64,000 bases of DNA from Phocaeicola coprophilus (GTDB taxonomy: Bacteria > Bacteroidota > Bacteroidia > Bacteroidales > Bacteroidaceae). The notes beneath the pieces were generated by a model. That model was not told where the DNA came from. It saw only the letters and a program-made list of their open reading frames with translations, and made no database searches. Position 1 is the stretch's first letter. The number at the start of each line of letters is the position of its first letter. The stretch spans positions 1-64,000 of the forward strand of contig JACJJM010000003.1 of the NCBI GenBank assembly GCA_016900015.1, read 5' to 3'. The translations under genes were made by a program, and so were the position numbers. Positions 26,199 through 34,000 of the stretch are shown piece by piece.

Positions 26199-26206
26199 TA
26201 TCTTTG
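26199..26206 (+). promoter_or_regulatory. Promoter -7 box of the GNAT gene
   Basis: TATCTTTG, an exact TAnnTTTG match, 34 bases before the ATG. No -33 TTTG is evident. Confidence 0.5.
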
Positions 26207-26240
26207 CGGGAAAGCTGAATGATAAAAAACATAGAAAGAC

Positions 26241-26741
26241 ATGATTACAATCGAGAAAGCCGACACGAGTGATTACCGTGACATACAGGCCGTGGCACGA
26301 GTAGCTTTTCCGGCGACATATACCGAGATTCTTACAGAAGGACAACTTGCCTACATGATGGAGTGGATGTATTCGACCGAAAGTCTGCTCCGACAAATGC
26401 AGGAAGAGGGACACACCTACTACATCGCACGCGACGAAGCAGGCACGCCTGTGGGTTATGTATCCATACGTCCGGACGGCGAGGGAGTGTTCCACTTGGA
26501 AAAAATCTATGTCCTGCCCGGACGACAAGGCGAGCACATCGGACGCAAGCTGTTCGAACGCGCGGTACGTGCCGTCAAGGAGATGCACCCGGGACCGTGC
26601 CGCATGGAGCTGAACGTCAATCGCTCGAACCCTGCACGGGGATTCTACGAACGGATGGGCATGAGGAAACTGCACGAAGGCGACTTCCCCATCGGAGAGG
26701 GATACTACATGAATGACTACATCATGGGCATCGACCTCTGA
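26241..26741 (+). CDS. GNAT-family N-acetyltransferase
   Basis: A 166-residue acetyl-CoA-dependent transferase. The acetyl-CoA-binding motif A is visible as LEKIYVLPGRQGEHIGRKLF (about 87-106), with the pyrophosphate loop RQGEHIG. Later motifs follow: MELNVNRSNPARGFYERMG with the conserved Asn and Tyr. These features fit the RimI/small-molecule GNAT group; the substrate cannot be told. It stands alone, with its own promoter box and 16 bases between it and the convergent AlkD-like gene. Confidence 0.92.
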   Translation: MITIEKADTSDYRDIQAVARVAFPATYTEILTEGQLAYMMEWMYSTESLLRQMQEEGHTYYIARDEAGTPVGYVSIRPDGEGVFHLEKIYVLPGRQGEHIGRKLFERAVRAVKEMHPGPCRMELNVNRSNPARGFYERMGMRKLHEGDFPIGEGYYMNDYIMGIDL

Positions 26742-26757
26742 ACGGAGGAAGGGGGAA

Positions 26758-27444
26758 TCATCCCCGACGATAGGCCAGCAGACGCTGCTTGTCTGCAGGC
26801 GTGACGCGGAATGATTCGCGAATCTTCTGTATGGCCTTGTTTTGCGTAAAATCATCGAGCCGGTTCGACGCAAGATAGCGTTCTGTCGGCACGGGACACT
26901 TCACGAAGCAGACGGAAACGGCCCAGGCGACAGCCATCTTCACATAGTAACCTTCATGGCAGATGGCGTCAAAGCGGGCGAAAATCTCATCCAGACGGGC
27001 CTCCCCGACGAAGTGGCAGAGCGTCATGACGACGGCAAAGCGCACGGCATATTCGTCAGGAGCAGTAAAATAGGGCGTGAGAAAACGCCAGACTTCTTCA
27101 GGATGCCGACGTGCGAAAGTCTGCGTCGAGCACACAGTGTCGCAAACCGACCAGCTGTTGATGAGCGGGATAAATGCCCGCAAATGCTCCAGCCGTTCCT
27201 CCAGCGGGAGAGACTTGACGTAGCCCAACACCATGCCGTGGAGCATACGTTCTTCCATGTAAGTATGTTCAAGTTCCGCGAGCTGCCTTTCCCAGTCAGG
27301 TGAAGCTGCCACGCGACGTGCCAGGTTGCGCACGTCGGGCACGCGCAAGCCGAGTATGTTTTCAATGCCCGGGTGCAGCGCACGGGTAAACTTGGGATTC
27401 CCCTCCGCAGCCAGTTGCAACAGGCATTCTTGCAAATCACTCAT
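26758..27444 (-). CDS. AlkD-like DNA alkylation repair protein
   Basis: A 228-residue, almost wholly helical protein. The pattern of paired helices fits the HEAT-repeat DNA glycosylase AlkD: NPKFTRALHPGIENILGLRV, then VPDVRNLARRVA, INSWSVCDTVCSTQTFARRH (which holds the Trp-Ser-x-x-Asp seen in this family), and AVRFAVVMTLCHFVGEARLD. AlkD removes alkylated purines such as 7-methylguanine. The ATG at 27444 was preferred to the longer frame at 27510 because the additional N-terminus is not family-like and would overlap a terminator hairpin. Some members of this superfamily lack glycosylase activity, so the reaction is inferred. Confidence 0.85.
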   Translation of the reverse strand: MSDLQECLLQLAAEGNPKFTRALHPGIENILGLRVPDVRNLARRVAASPDWERQLAELEHTYMEERMLHGMVLGYVKSLPLEERLEHLRAFIPLINSWSVCDTVCSTQTFARRHPEEVWRFLTPYFTAPDEYAVRFAVVMTLCHFVGEARLDEIFARFDAICHEGYYVKMAVAWAVSVCFVKCPVPTERYLASNRLDDFTQNKAIQKIRESFRVTPADKQRLLAYRRG

Positions 27445-27477
27445 TACGAGATTTCTTAAAAAGAGAATTATAGATAA

Positions 27478-27510
27478 GAAAAGAGCATGCCGACAATTAC
27501 TTGCCGGCAC
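27478..27510 (-). terminator. Terminator of the DUF4301 gene
   Basis: On the minus strand TGCCGGCAA (plus 27502-27510) pairs with TTGTCGGCA (plus 27489-27497, one wobble) around a four-base loop, then a U-rich stretch follows (complement of 27478-27488). It lies about 35 bases after the DUF4301 stop. Confidence 0.7.
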
Positions 27511-27544
27511 GCCCGAAGTCGTATATAAAAACAGAAAGTGGTCA

Positions 27545-29068
27545 TCATTGATGTTGCTCGCGCAAGAGATCGTTCACGGTCTTCACGGGATTGAATGTAC
27601 TCAAGGGTACTTCGACGAAGACGGTGTTCCAGTCACTCATCGAGCCATTCCAAAGTCCGGGAAGTTCAAGCGCTTTGAGGTCTTTGCCGTTTTTCGACTT
27701 GTAAGAGATGAAGCCCGTAGCCGGATCGACATAGCGGAGAAGGTCGAACTTACGGCCCTGATAGTCGCGGATGGCGCAGACGAGGTCGACCGGATTGAAA
27801 TGTGTTCCCTTCTCAAACATAGCCTTCTTCTCAGGGTCTTTCATGTCGATTTGCGAGCTTTCAAGGATTTGCAGTGACACGGTGCCGTCGGCATTGTAGG
27901 CGAGGAACGGTCCGCCACCCGGTTCGCCCACGTTCTTCACCATGCCGCAGACACGCATCGGGCGGTTGAGCTTGCTCTTCAGATAGAGTATCAAGTCTCC
28001 GTCTTCCAAGTCCTTGATGTCATGTTTACGGCAATAGAGTTCCTGCTGCACGAAACGTATCATTTCTTCGATTTGTTCATGGGTGTATTGGCCGCTGTCG
28101 ATGAGGCGCAGATAATCGAACGCTTTCTTCTGCAACGTCACAAGCACACCGGCAAGGACTTGTTTGTAGGTCACGGTGTCGGCTTTCAGACGGTCGGGAA
28201 CGACATTATCTATGTTTTTCACGAACACGATGTCAGAGTCCAAATCATTCAGATTCTCTATCAACGCGCCGTGTCCGCCCGGACGGAACACGAGATGTCC
28301 CTTGTCGTCGCGGAAAGGACGGTTGTCCATGTCGGCTGCGATTGTGTCAGTGTTGGGTTTCTGCTCGGAGAAGGAGACATGATATTCGACCCCATATTTT
28401 TCAGCATACTTGGCAGCCTTTTCACCCACAAGCTGTTCGAACAGCGAGCGATGTTCGGGGGACACGGTGAAATGTACATTCACTTTCCCGTCAGCTCCCG
28501 CAGCGTAGAGCGCACCTTCCACCAAGTGCTCTTCCAGCGGAGTGCGAGCTCCGTCTTCATATTTGTGGAACTTCAACAGACCTTTCGGCAGTGCGCCGTA
28601 GTTCAGTCCGGCAGCTTCCAGCAGATTGGCCACGACAGCCTTGTAGTCCTTGCCAGCCAAGAGCCCGGGAATGTCCTTGCCCGCATTTCTACGGCAGGCT
28701 TTATTTAAGTCTGCATAAAAGGCAAAATGTTCGATCTGGCTGAAAAATTTCTTTTCAAAGTCTGTGGTCGGCTCATCGTAGTCTGCACCCAGGAACTCAA
28801 AGAGATTCTTGAACATACGGCTGGCTGCACCCGAAGCCGGCACGAACTTGGTCACGACGTGTCCGCCTTCATTCTTATATGCTTCCCAAGCTTTGATATA
28901 AACGTCCCGCTCAGAGTCCGAGGTCGCCACAATGCCGTTTCCGATGGAAGCCGCAGCCTCCAACTTCAAAAACGGGAAACCTTTTTCAAAACAAGCTAAC
29001 TGAGCGGCAATCTGCTCTTCACTGATACCTTTTTTCGCCAATAAGGCTTTGTCTTCTTGTGTTAACAT
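27545..29068 (-). CDS. DUF4301 protein, nucleotidyltransferase-like
   Basis: A 507-residue cytosolic protein. The motif KFVPASGAASRMFKNLFEFL (about 73-92) resembles the Gly-rich nucleotide-binding loop of sugar-phosphate nucleotidyltransferases (LxxGxGTRM). Later stretches GHLVFRPGGHGALIENLNDL and DIVFVKNIDNVVPDRLKADT resemble the UDP-sugar pyrophosphorylase core (PGGHG, then the N-I-D-N segment). This is the DUF4301 family. The reaction is not established; nucleotide-sugar formation is a reasonable inference from the fold. It is divergent from relA with 137 bases between them and has a terminator downstream. Confidence 0.87.
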   Translation of the reverse strand: MLTQEDKALLAKKGISEEQIAAQLACFEKGFPFLKLEAAASIGNGIVATSDSERDVYIKAWEAYKNEGGHVVTKFVPASGAASRMFKNLFEFLGADYDEPTTDFEKKFFSQIEHFAFYADLNKACRRNAGKDIPGLLAGKDYKAVVANLLEAAGLNYGALPKGLLKFHKYEDGARTPLEEHLVEGALYAAGADGKVNVHFTVSPEHRSLFEQLVGEKAAKYAEKYGVEYHVSFSEQKPNTDTIAADMDNRPFRDDKGHLVFRPGGHGALIENLNDLDSDIVFVKNIDNVVPDRLKADTVTYKQVLAGVLVTLQKKAFDYLRLIDSGQYTHEQIEEMIRFVQQELYCRKHDIKDLEDGDLILYLKSKLNRPMRVCGMVKNVGEPGGGPFLAYNADGTVSLQILESSQIDMKDPEKKAMFEKGTHFNPVDLVCAIRDYQGRKFDLLRYVDPATGFISYKSKNGKDLKALELPGLWNGSMSDWNTVFVEVPLSTFNPVKTVNDLLREQHQ

Positions 29069-29177
29069 TATATTGTAGAGTTAAAGTTAATACGCAACTT
29101 TGTTGGCTAAATCTCTAATTTTTCTGCCAAAAATATAAATATTTCCGAATAGTAAAGCACAAAATAGAGAAAAAAAG

Positions 29178-29185
29178 TACCTTTA
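29178..29185 (+). promoter_or_regulatory. Likely relA promoter -7 box (one mismatch)
   Basis: TACCTTTA differs from TAnnTTTG only in the last base and lies 20 bases before the relA ATG in an AT-rich region. Tentative. Confidence 0.35.
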
Positions 29186-29205
29186 CAAGCAAAATATTCG
29201 AGAAT

Positions 29206-31422
29206 ATGGAAGGACGAGAATTTTTCACTCCAGAAGAACATAAGGAACTGATCGCACTATATAAGGAGCTGTTGCAGTTGTCAGACGACATGCTCCACAA
29301 GGATGATTGCAAGAAACTCAAAAACATCCTCGTTCGGGCTGCCGAAAACCAGTCGCTGAGACGCGACGTGTTCGGACTCAACCCCATCATCAAGGACATG
29401 AAGACGACCATCATCGTGGCCGAAGAAATCAGAATGCAGCGAGCCTCCATCCTGGGCATCATGCTACATGAAAGCGTGCAAAGCGGCTATTACACCATCG
29501 AACAGGTGAAGCAGGATTTCGGCGAAGACGTGGCCGGTATCATCCACGGACTTATCCGCATCAACGAACTGTATGCCAAAAGCCCCATCATCGAATCTGA
29601 AAATTTCCGTAACCTGCTCCTGTCCTTTGCCGAAGACATACGCGTCATCCTGATCATGATTGCCGACCGTCTCAACGTCATGCGGCAAATCAAGGATTCG
29701 CCCAATGAAGAAGCCCGCGTGAAAGTGGCCAACGAAGCGGCCTACTTGTATGCCCCCCTGGCACACAAATTGGGACTGTACAGGCTGAAATCCGAACTTG
29801 AAGACTTGTCGCTCAAGTATACGGAGCACGACATCTATTATCATATAAAGGAAAAACTGAACGAGACAAAGGCCTCACGCGACCGCTACATAGCAGCCTT
29901 CATCGCCCCCATCCAGAAGAAGCTGGAGGAAGCCGGGCTGAAGTTTCACATGAAAGGGCGCACGAAATCCATCCATTCCATCGCCCAAAAGATGAAGAAG
30001 CAGCACACGACGTTTGAAGGCATCTACGACTTGTTTGCCATCCGCATCATCCTGGACTCTCCGCTGGAGAAAGAAAAGCAGGAATGCTGGCAAGCCTATT
30101 CCATCGTGACCGACATGTACCAGCCCAATCCGAAACGACTGCGCGACTGGCTTTCCATCCCGAAAAGCAACGGTTACGAATCGCTCCACATCACGGTCAT
30201 GGGGCCGGAAGGCAAGTGGGTAGAAGTCCAAATCCGGACCGAACGGATGGACGAGATTGCAGAAAGAGGACTTGCCGCACACTGGCGTTACAAAGGCATC
30301 AAAGGCGAAAGTGGCCTCGACGAATGGCTGAACTCCATCCGGGAGGCTTTGGAAAACAGCGACAGTGACATCCAGGCCATGGACCAGTTCAAGATGGAAC
30401 TTTACGAAGACGAAGTGTTCGTGTTCTCACCCAAAGGCGACCTCTACAAGTTGCCCAAAGGAGCGACCGTGCTCGACTTTGCCTTCCACATACACTCCAA
30501 TTTGGGATGCAAGTGTATCGGCGCCAAGGTCAACGGGCGCAACGTCCCCATCCGCCACCAACTGCACAGCGGCGACCAAGTGGAAATCTTGACTTCAAAC
30601 ACCCAAACCCCCAAACAGGACTGGATAAACATCGTCACGACCTCAAAGGCACGCACAAAGATTCGCCAGACCCTGAAAGAAATCGCCTCCAGGCAGGCAG
30701 CCTTTGCCAAAGAGACGCTGGAACGCAAGTTCAAGAACCGGAAAATCGAATACGACGAGGCCATCATGATGCGCCTCATCAAAAAGGAAGGATTCAAGGA
30801 GGTCACGGAGTTCTACCAAAACATAGCCGATGAGACAATCGACGTGAACAGTTTCATCGACAAATACCTGGCCATGCTCCGCAAGGAAAACGAAACTCCG
30901 GTCGAGTCATCCCTGCGAAGTGCGGAAAACTACAACATCCAGTCCGCATCCGACGAACTGTCGAACGCAAACACCGATGTGCTGGTCATCGACCAAAACC
31001 TGAAAGGCGTCGACTACACCCTCGCCAAATGTTGCAACCCCATCTATGGCGACGACGTGTTCGGGTTCATCACCGTCAACGGAGGCATCAAGATACACCG
31101 ATGCGACTGCCCGAACGCACCACAACTGCGTGCACGCTTTGGCTACCGCATCGTGAAAGCACGCTGGGCCGGAAAGAGCAAAGGCCAGCTCTATCCCATC
31201 ACGCTGACCGTGGTGGGAAATGACGACATCGGCATCGTGAACAACATCACGTCCATCATCTCCAAGGAAAGCAACATCCAGCTGCGTTCCATCGGCATCT
31301 CGTCAAACGACGGACTGTTCTCCGGCACACTCACCGTGATGGTCGACGACACATCCAAGCTGGAGGCCCTCATCCGCAAACTGCGGACAGTGAAAGGCGT
31401 GAAACAAATCAGACGGAACTAA
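29206..31422 (+). CDS. relA: RelA/SpoT-family (p)ppGpp synthetase, hydrolase site degenerate
   Basis: A 738-residue alarmone enzyme. The N-terminal HD-type domain (about 40-200) is altered: the metal-binding HD pair reads HE (His88-Glu89), the following VEDT-like acidic motif reads VQSG, and the first family His is replaced in MKTTIIVAEE; Asp154 in ADRLNVM remains. The synthetase domain is intact, with RLRDWLSIPKSNGYESLHIT and VEVQIRTERMDEIAERGLAA. TGS (VFVFSPKGDLYKLPKGATVL), a zinc-finger-like Cys/His segment and an ACT domain follow. I infer a synthetase that makes but does not break (p)ppGpp; Bacteroides species typically carry a second RSH protein that could degrade it. It precedes the nitroreductase gene by 21 bases. 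Confidence 0.92.
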   Translation: MEGREFFTPEEHKELIALYKELLQLSDDMLHKDDCKKLKNILVRAAENQSLRRDVFGLNPIIKDMKTTIIVAEEIRMQRASILGIMLHESVQSGYYTIEQVKQDFGEDVAGIIHGLIRINELYAKSPIIESENFRNLLLSFAEDIRVILIMIADRLNVMRQIKDSPNEEARVKVANEAAYLYAPLAHKLGLYRLKSELEDLSLKYTEHDIYYHIKEKLNETKASRDRYIAAFIAPIQKKLEEAGLKFHMKGRTKSIHSIAQKMKKQHTTFEGIYDLFAIRIILDSPLEKEKQECWQAYSIVTDMYQPNPKRLRDWLSIPKSNGYESLHITVMGPEGKWVEVQIRTERMDEIAERGLAAHWRYKGIKGESGLDEWLNSIREALENSDSDIQAMDQFKMELYEDEVFVFSPKGDLYKLPKGATVLDFAFHIHSNLGCKCIGAKVNGRNVPIRHQLHSGDQVEILTSNTQTPKQDWINIVTTSKARTKIRQTLKEIASRQAAFAKETLERKFKNRKIEYDEAIMMRLIKKEGFKEVTEFYQNIADETIDVNSFIDKYLAMLRKENETPVESSLRSAENYNIQSASDELSNANTDVLVIDQNLKGVDYTLAKCCNPIYGDDVFGFITVNGGIKIHRCDCPNAPQLRARFGYRIVKARWAGKSKGQLYPITLTVVGNDDIGIVNNITSIISKESNIQLRSIGISSNDGLFSGTLTVMVDDTSKLEALIRKLRTVKGVKQIRRN

Positions 31423-31443
31423 CGTCCATAAAAACCTATTGAT

Positions 31444-31953
31444 ATGAAATTCATCGAACTGACAAAAGAAAGACACTCGGTGCGCAGTTACACCGCCCGG
31501 CCTGTGGAACAAGAAAAACTGGACTACATACTCGAATGTGCCCGTCTGGCACCTTCAGCCGTGAACAAACAACCGTGGAAATTCATGGTCGTCCAAAGCC
31601 CGGAAGGCAAATCCAAAATCTGCCAATGCTATGCCCGTGAATGGATGGCGGAAGCCCCGCTATACATCATCGTATGCGCCGTGGCTGATGAAGCCTGGAC
31701 CCGACGCTATGACGGCAAAAACCATGCGGACATCGATGCCGCCATCGCCACGGAACACATCTGCCTGGCTGCCGCCGACCAAGGATTGGGCACCTGCTGG
31801 GTGTGCAACTTCGACACGACGCTCATCAGGCAACTTTTCCCCTTCGAACCGGACACCTACCCCGTGGCCATCATTCCCATAGGCTACCCGGACGAGACGG
31901 ACAGGCCGGAAGCAAAGCGCAAGCCGATGGATGAGATTGTAACTTATTTATAA
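31444..31953 (+). CDS. Nitroreductase-family FMN oxidoreductase
   Basis: A 169-residue flavoprotein of the small nitroreductase group. The N-terminal FMN-binding motif is ERHSVRSYTARPVE (Arg and Ser contacts), followed by LAPSAVNKQPWKFMVV, where the Ser-x-x-Asn-x-Gln-Pro stretch binds flavin. The GLGTCWVCNF motif near residue 120 and the final RKPMDEIVTYL are also typical. It likely works as a dimer using NAD(P)H; substrate unknown. Spacing of 21 bases after relA suggests co-transcription. Confidence 0.9.
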   Translation: MKFIELTKERHSVRSYTARPVEQEKLDYILECARLAPSAVNKQPWKFMVVQSPEGKSKICQCYAREWMAEAPLYIIVCAVADEAWTRRYDGKNHADIDAAIATEHICLAAADQGLGTCWVCNFDTTLIRQLFPFEPDTYPVAIIPIGYPDETDRPEAKRKPMDEIVTYL

Positions 31954-31983
31954 ACCTATATCAGAAACCTAAACGACACAACA

Positions 31984-32385
31984 ATGAAACAGTTTTTGAC
32001 CCTTTTCTTATCATTTCTCGTCATTGCCACCAGCTCCATGATGGCCCAGGCAAAAGACGAGAACAAACCGGAAATGACATTTGAAAAAACAGAGCACGAC
32101 TTCGGTTCGTTCAAAGAGTCAGACGGGCCGATGACATGCGTCTTCAAGTTCACCAACACAGGCAAAGGCATGCTAGTCATCCATCAAGCCATTGCCACCT
32201 GCGGATGCACCGTGCCCATCTACCCCAAAGAACCTATCAAACCCGGAGAAAGCGGCGAAATCAAAGTGACCTACAACGGCAAAGGGCGACGTGCCGGAGA
32301 GTTTGAAAAAAACATCACCATCCGCGCCAACACGAAAGCGCAAATCTATCGCTTGAAAGTGAAAGGCAGCATGATTGCCAAATAG
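31984..32385 (+). CDS. DUF1573 secreted protein
   Basis: A 133-residue protein with a cleavable signal peptide (ending around MAQA). The mature part is one DUF1573 immunoglobulin-like domain with the signature HDFGSFKESDGPMTCVFKF, the conserved TCGCTVP (two Cys) and the GKGRRAGEF segment. These domains resemble the ASH/MSP fold and occur widely in Bacteroidetes envelopes, but their job is not known. It is the last gene of the relA cluster. No lipobox is seen, so it should be periplasmic. Confidence 0.88.
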   Translation: MKQFLTLFLSFLVIATSSMMAQAKDENKPEMTFEKTEHDFGSFKESDGPMTCVFKFTNTGKGMLVIHQAIATCGCTVPIYPKEPIKPGESGEIKVTYNGKGRRAGEFEKNITIRANTKAQIYRLKVKGSMIAK

Positions 32386-32414
32386 ACGCACACCGTCATC
32401 CGACGATGAGAGGC

Positions 32415-32535
32415 TGTGTCAAAATGAGATTAAAAAACAGAGGCACAGAGGTACAGAGATTTTATTTTGTTGATTTATACTATTTTCCCTCTGTGTCTCC
32501 GTGACTCTGTGTTTGATATTTTTCGTTTCGACACA
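32415..32535. repeat. Nested palindromic element, MITE/REP-like
   Basis: The outer arms TGTGTC (32415-32420) and GACACA (32530-32535), AT-rich flanks that are also imperfectly complementary, and an inner imperfect stem (32437-32458 with 32489-32512, built of CAGAG-type repeats) make one palindrome of about 120 bases with an AT-rich loop. It contains no coding frame. It may serve as the terminator of the relA-DUF1573 transcript or be a non-autonomous mobile repeat. Confidence 0.6.
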
Positions 32536-32868
32536 TTTACCCTATAACCCTTTAATGCGTCCACTCGGACAGACAAGGACATCCCAAAGATAATGATTTC
32601 CATTTTATAAACAAACAGGAAGAAGTAGGAAAGTCGTTTTTCAACCTTCCTTTCCGTCCGCGGGCGGACTCCTTTCGGGACTCGCACGGATTTCTTTGCG
32701 CATCCGGACGGATAGGAGGCCGTCCGCAGGCGGAAAGCAGCATACGGGAAATTCAAACCGAAATGTTCATTTTCAAACATTTGCAAAAACACATCGCGGG
32801 AAATGTCATTCAAGGCCGTTTCTTCAAAATTCCTTCAAAATCCACCCTTATCTTTGTGGACAATATGA

Positions 32869-32876
32869 TAACTTTG
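32869..32876 (+). promoter_or_regulatory. Promoter -7 box of the EamA/two-component operon
   Basis: TAACTTTG, an exact TAnnTTTG match, 33 bases before the EamA ATG. A second match (TATCTTTG, 32849-32856) lies just upstream. Confidence 0.55.
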
Positions 32877-32909
32877 TAAACGATATTACAACACAAAATC
32901 ACTCCTGCC

Positions 32910-33326
32910 ATGTGGAAGTATTACGCATTGCTTTCGGCCCTCTTTGCTGCCTTGACTGCCATTTTTGCCAAAGTAGGCGTGAGGAACATCAACGCAGACC
33001 TGGCCACGGCCATCCGCACCTCTGTCATCCTGCTGCTGACGTGGGGCATCGTCCTCTTCGGCCACCATGCCGGAGAAGTGAAAGACATCCCGCGACAGGC
33101 CTGGCTGTTCCTCATCCTGTCGGGCCTTGCGACGGGCGCCTCGTGGCTGTTCTACTTCAAAGCCTTGCAGACGGGCGACGTGTCGCGCGTCGCGCCAATC
33201 GACAAATTGAGCGTCGTCATCACCATCGGCCTGTCATTCCTGCTACTGAAAGAACCGGTAAGCCTGCGGGTGGTGCTCGGTGCATTGCTCATCACAGGCG
33301 GGAGCTTACTCATGTTAATCAAATGA
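32910..33326 (+). CDS. EamA-type membrane transporter (single-domain)
   Basis: A 138-residue protein with about five membrane helices. The family signature lies in YYALLSALFAALTAIFAKVG and LFYFKALQTGDVSRVAPIDKL, with the final helix ALLITGGSLLMLI. Usual drug/metabolite transporters hold two EamA domains in about 290 residues; this one holds only one, so it should work as a dimer. The stop overlaps the ATG of the next response regulator (ATGA), so expression of transporter and regulator is coupled. The substrate is unknown. Confidence 0.9.
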   Translation: MWKYYALLSALFAALTAIFAKVGVRNINADLATAIRTSVILLLTWGIVLFGHHAGEVKDIPRQAWLFLILSGLATGASWLFYFKALQTGDVSRVAPIDKLSVVITIGLSFLLLKEPVSLRVVLGALLITGGSLLMLIK

Positions 33327-34000
33327 AACTACTAATCATCGAAGACGAAAAAGAACTGTCGGGCAACATCGCTGCCTACATGAGTTCTGAAAACTACGTG
33401 TGCGAGCAGGCTTTCTCCTACGACGAGGCCCTGACGAAAGTCTGCCTGTATGACTATGACTGCGTGTTGCTCGACCTGATGCTTCCGGGCGGAAACGGGC
33501 TGGACATCCTGCGTGCCATCCGCGAAAAGAAAAATCCGGTGGGGGTCATCATCGTGTCGGCCAAAGACTCGGTGGACGACAAGGTCAAAGGACTTGAAAT
33601 CGGCGCCGACGACTATCTGGCCAAGCCCTTCCACCTGCCGGAACTGAGCATGCGCATCTACGCCATTATCCGGCGCAAGATGTTTGCCGTCAACAACCTG
33701 CTGAGCAGCAACCGGGTCACTATCGACCTGCTGAGCAAGTCGGTCACGGCCAACGGACAGCCCGTCGTGCTCACCCGCACGGAATACGAATTGCTGCTGT
33801 TCTTCATCAGCAACCGGAACAAGGTGGTGTCCAAAGGCTCGATGGCCGAGCACCTCAGCGGAGACATGGCCGACATGCTGGAAAACCATGATTTCGTCTA
33901 CACGCACATCAAGAACCTGAAAGCCAAACTGGCCGAGGCTGGCGTCAAGGACTGCATCAAGAATGTGTATGGGACAGGCTATAAATGGGTCGAGCCATGA
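33323..34000 (+). CDS. OmpR/PhoB-family response regulator
   Basis: A 225-residue regulator. The receiver domain (1-118) has the acidic pocket IIEDEKE, phospho-acceptor Asp51 (VLLDLMLPGGNG) and Lys101 (KPFHLPEL). The C-terminal winged helix (about 128-225) has LTRTEYELLLFFISNRNKVV and the closing YGTGYKWVEP. The true ATG at 33323 overlaps the EamA stop; the longer frame from 32696 runs through non-coding DNA and the EamA gene in another frame and is rejected. It overlaps the kinase start by an ATGA, giving tight stoichiometry. Confidence 0.94.
   Translation: MKLLIIEDEKELSGNIAAYMSSENYVCEQAFSYDEALTKVCLYDYDCVLLDLMLPGGNGLDILRAIREKKNPVGVIIVSAKDSVDDKVKGLEIGADDYLAKPFHLPELSMRIYAIIRRKMFAVNNLLSSNRVTIDLLSKSVTANGQPVVLTRTEYELLLFFISNRNKVVSKGSMAEHLSGDMADMLENHDFVYTHIKNLKAKLAEAGVKDCIKNVYGTGYKWVEP

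Larger units (their letters stand above)
25816..26240. other. Intergenic region after the PKD-like lipoprotein gene
   Basis: About 425 bases with a clear terminator (25914-25955) and, near the right end, the promoter box of the GNAT gene (26199-26206). The open frames in between show no recognisable protein features. Confidence 0.6.
32386..32909. other. Intergenic region upstream of the EamA gene
   Basis: A 524-base non-coding stretch. It holds a roughly 120-bp palindromic element (32415-32535), GC-rich imperfect inverted repeats (about 32650-32735, for example CGTCCGCGGGCGGA and a similar CCGTCCGCAGGCGGA) and a promoter box (32869-32876) for the next operon. The open frames in it have no recognisable domain. 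Confidence 0.6.

Noticed and set aside
32696-34000. 434-codon frame as start of the OmpR-type regulator
   Set aside because: The first 209 codons run through non-coding DNA and the EamA gene in the wrong frame; the receiver domain begins at 33323.
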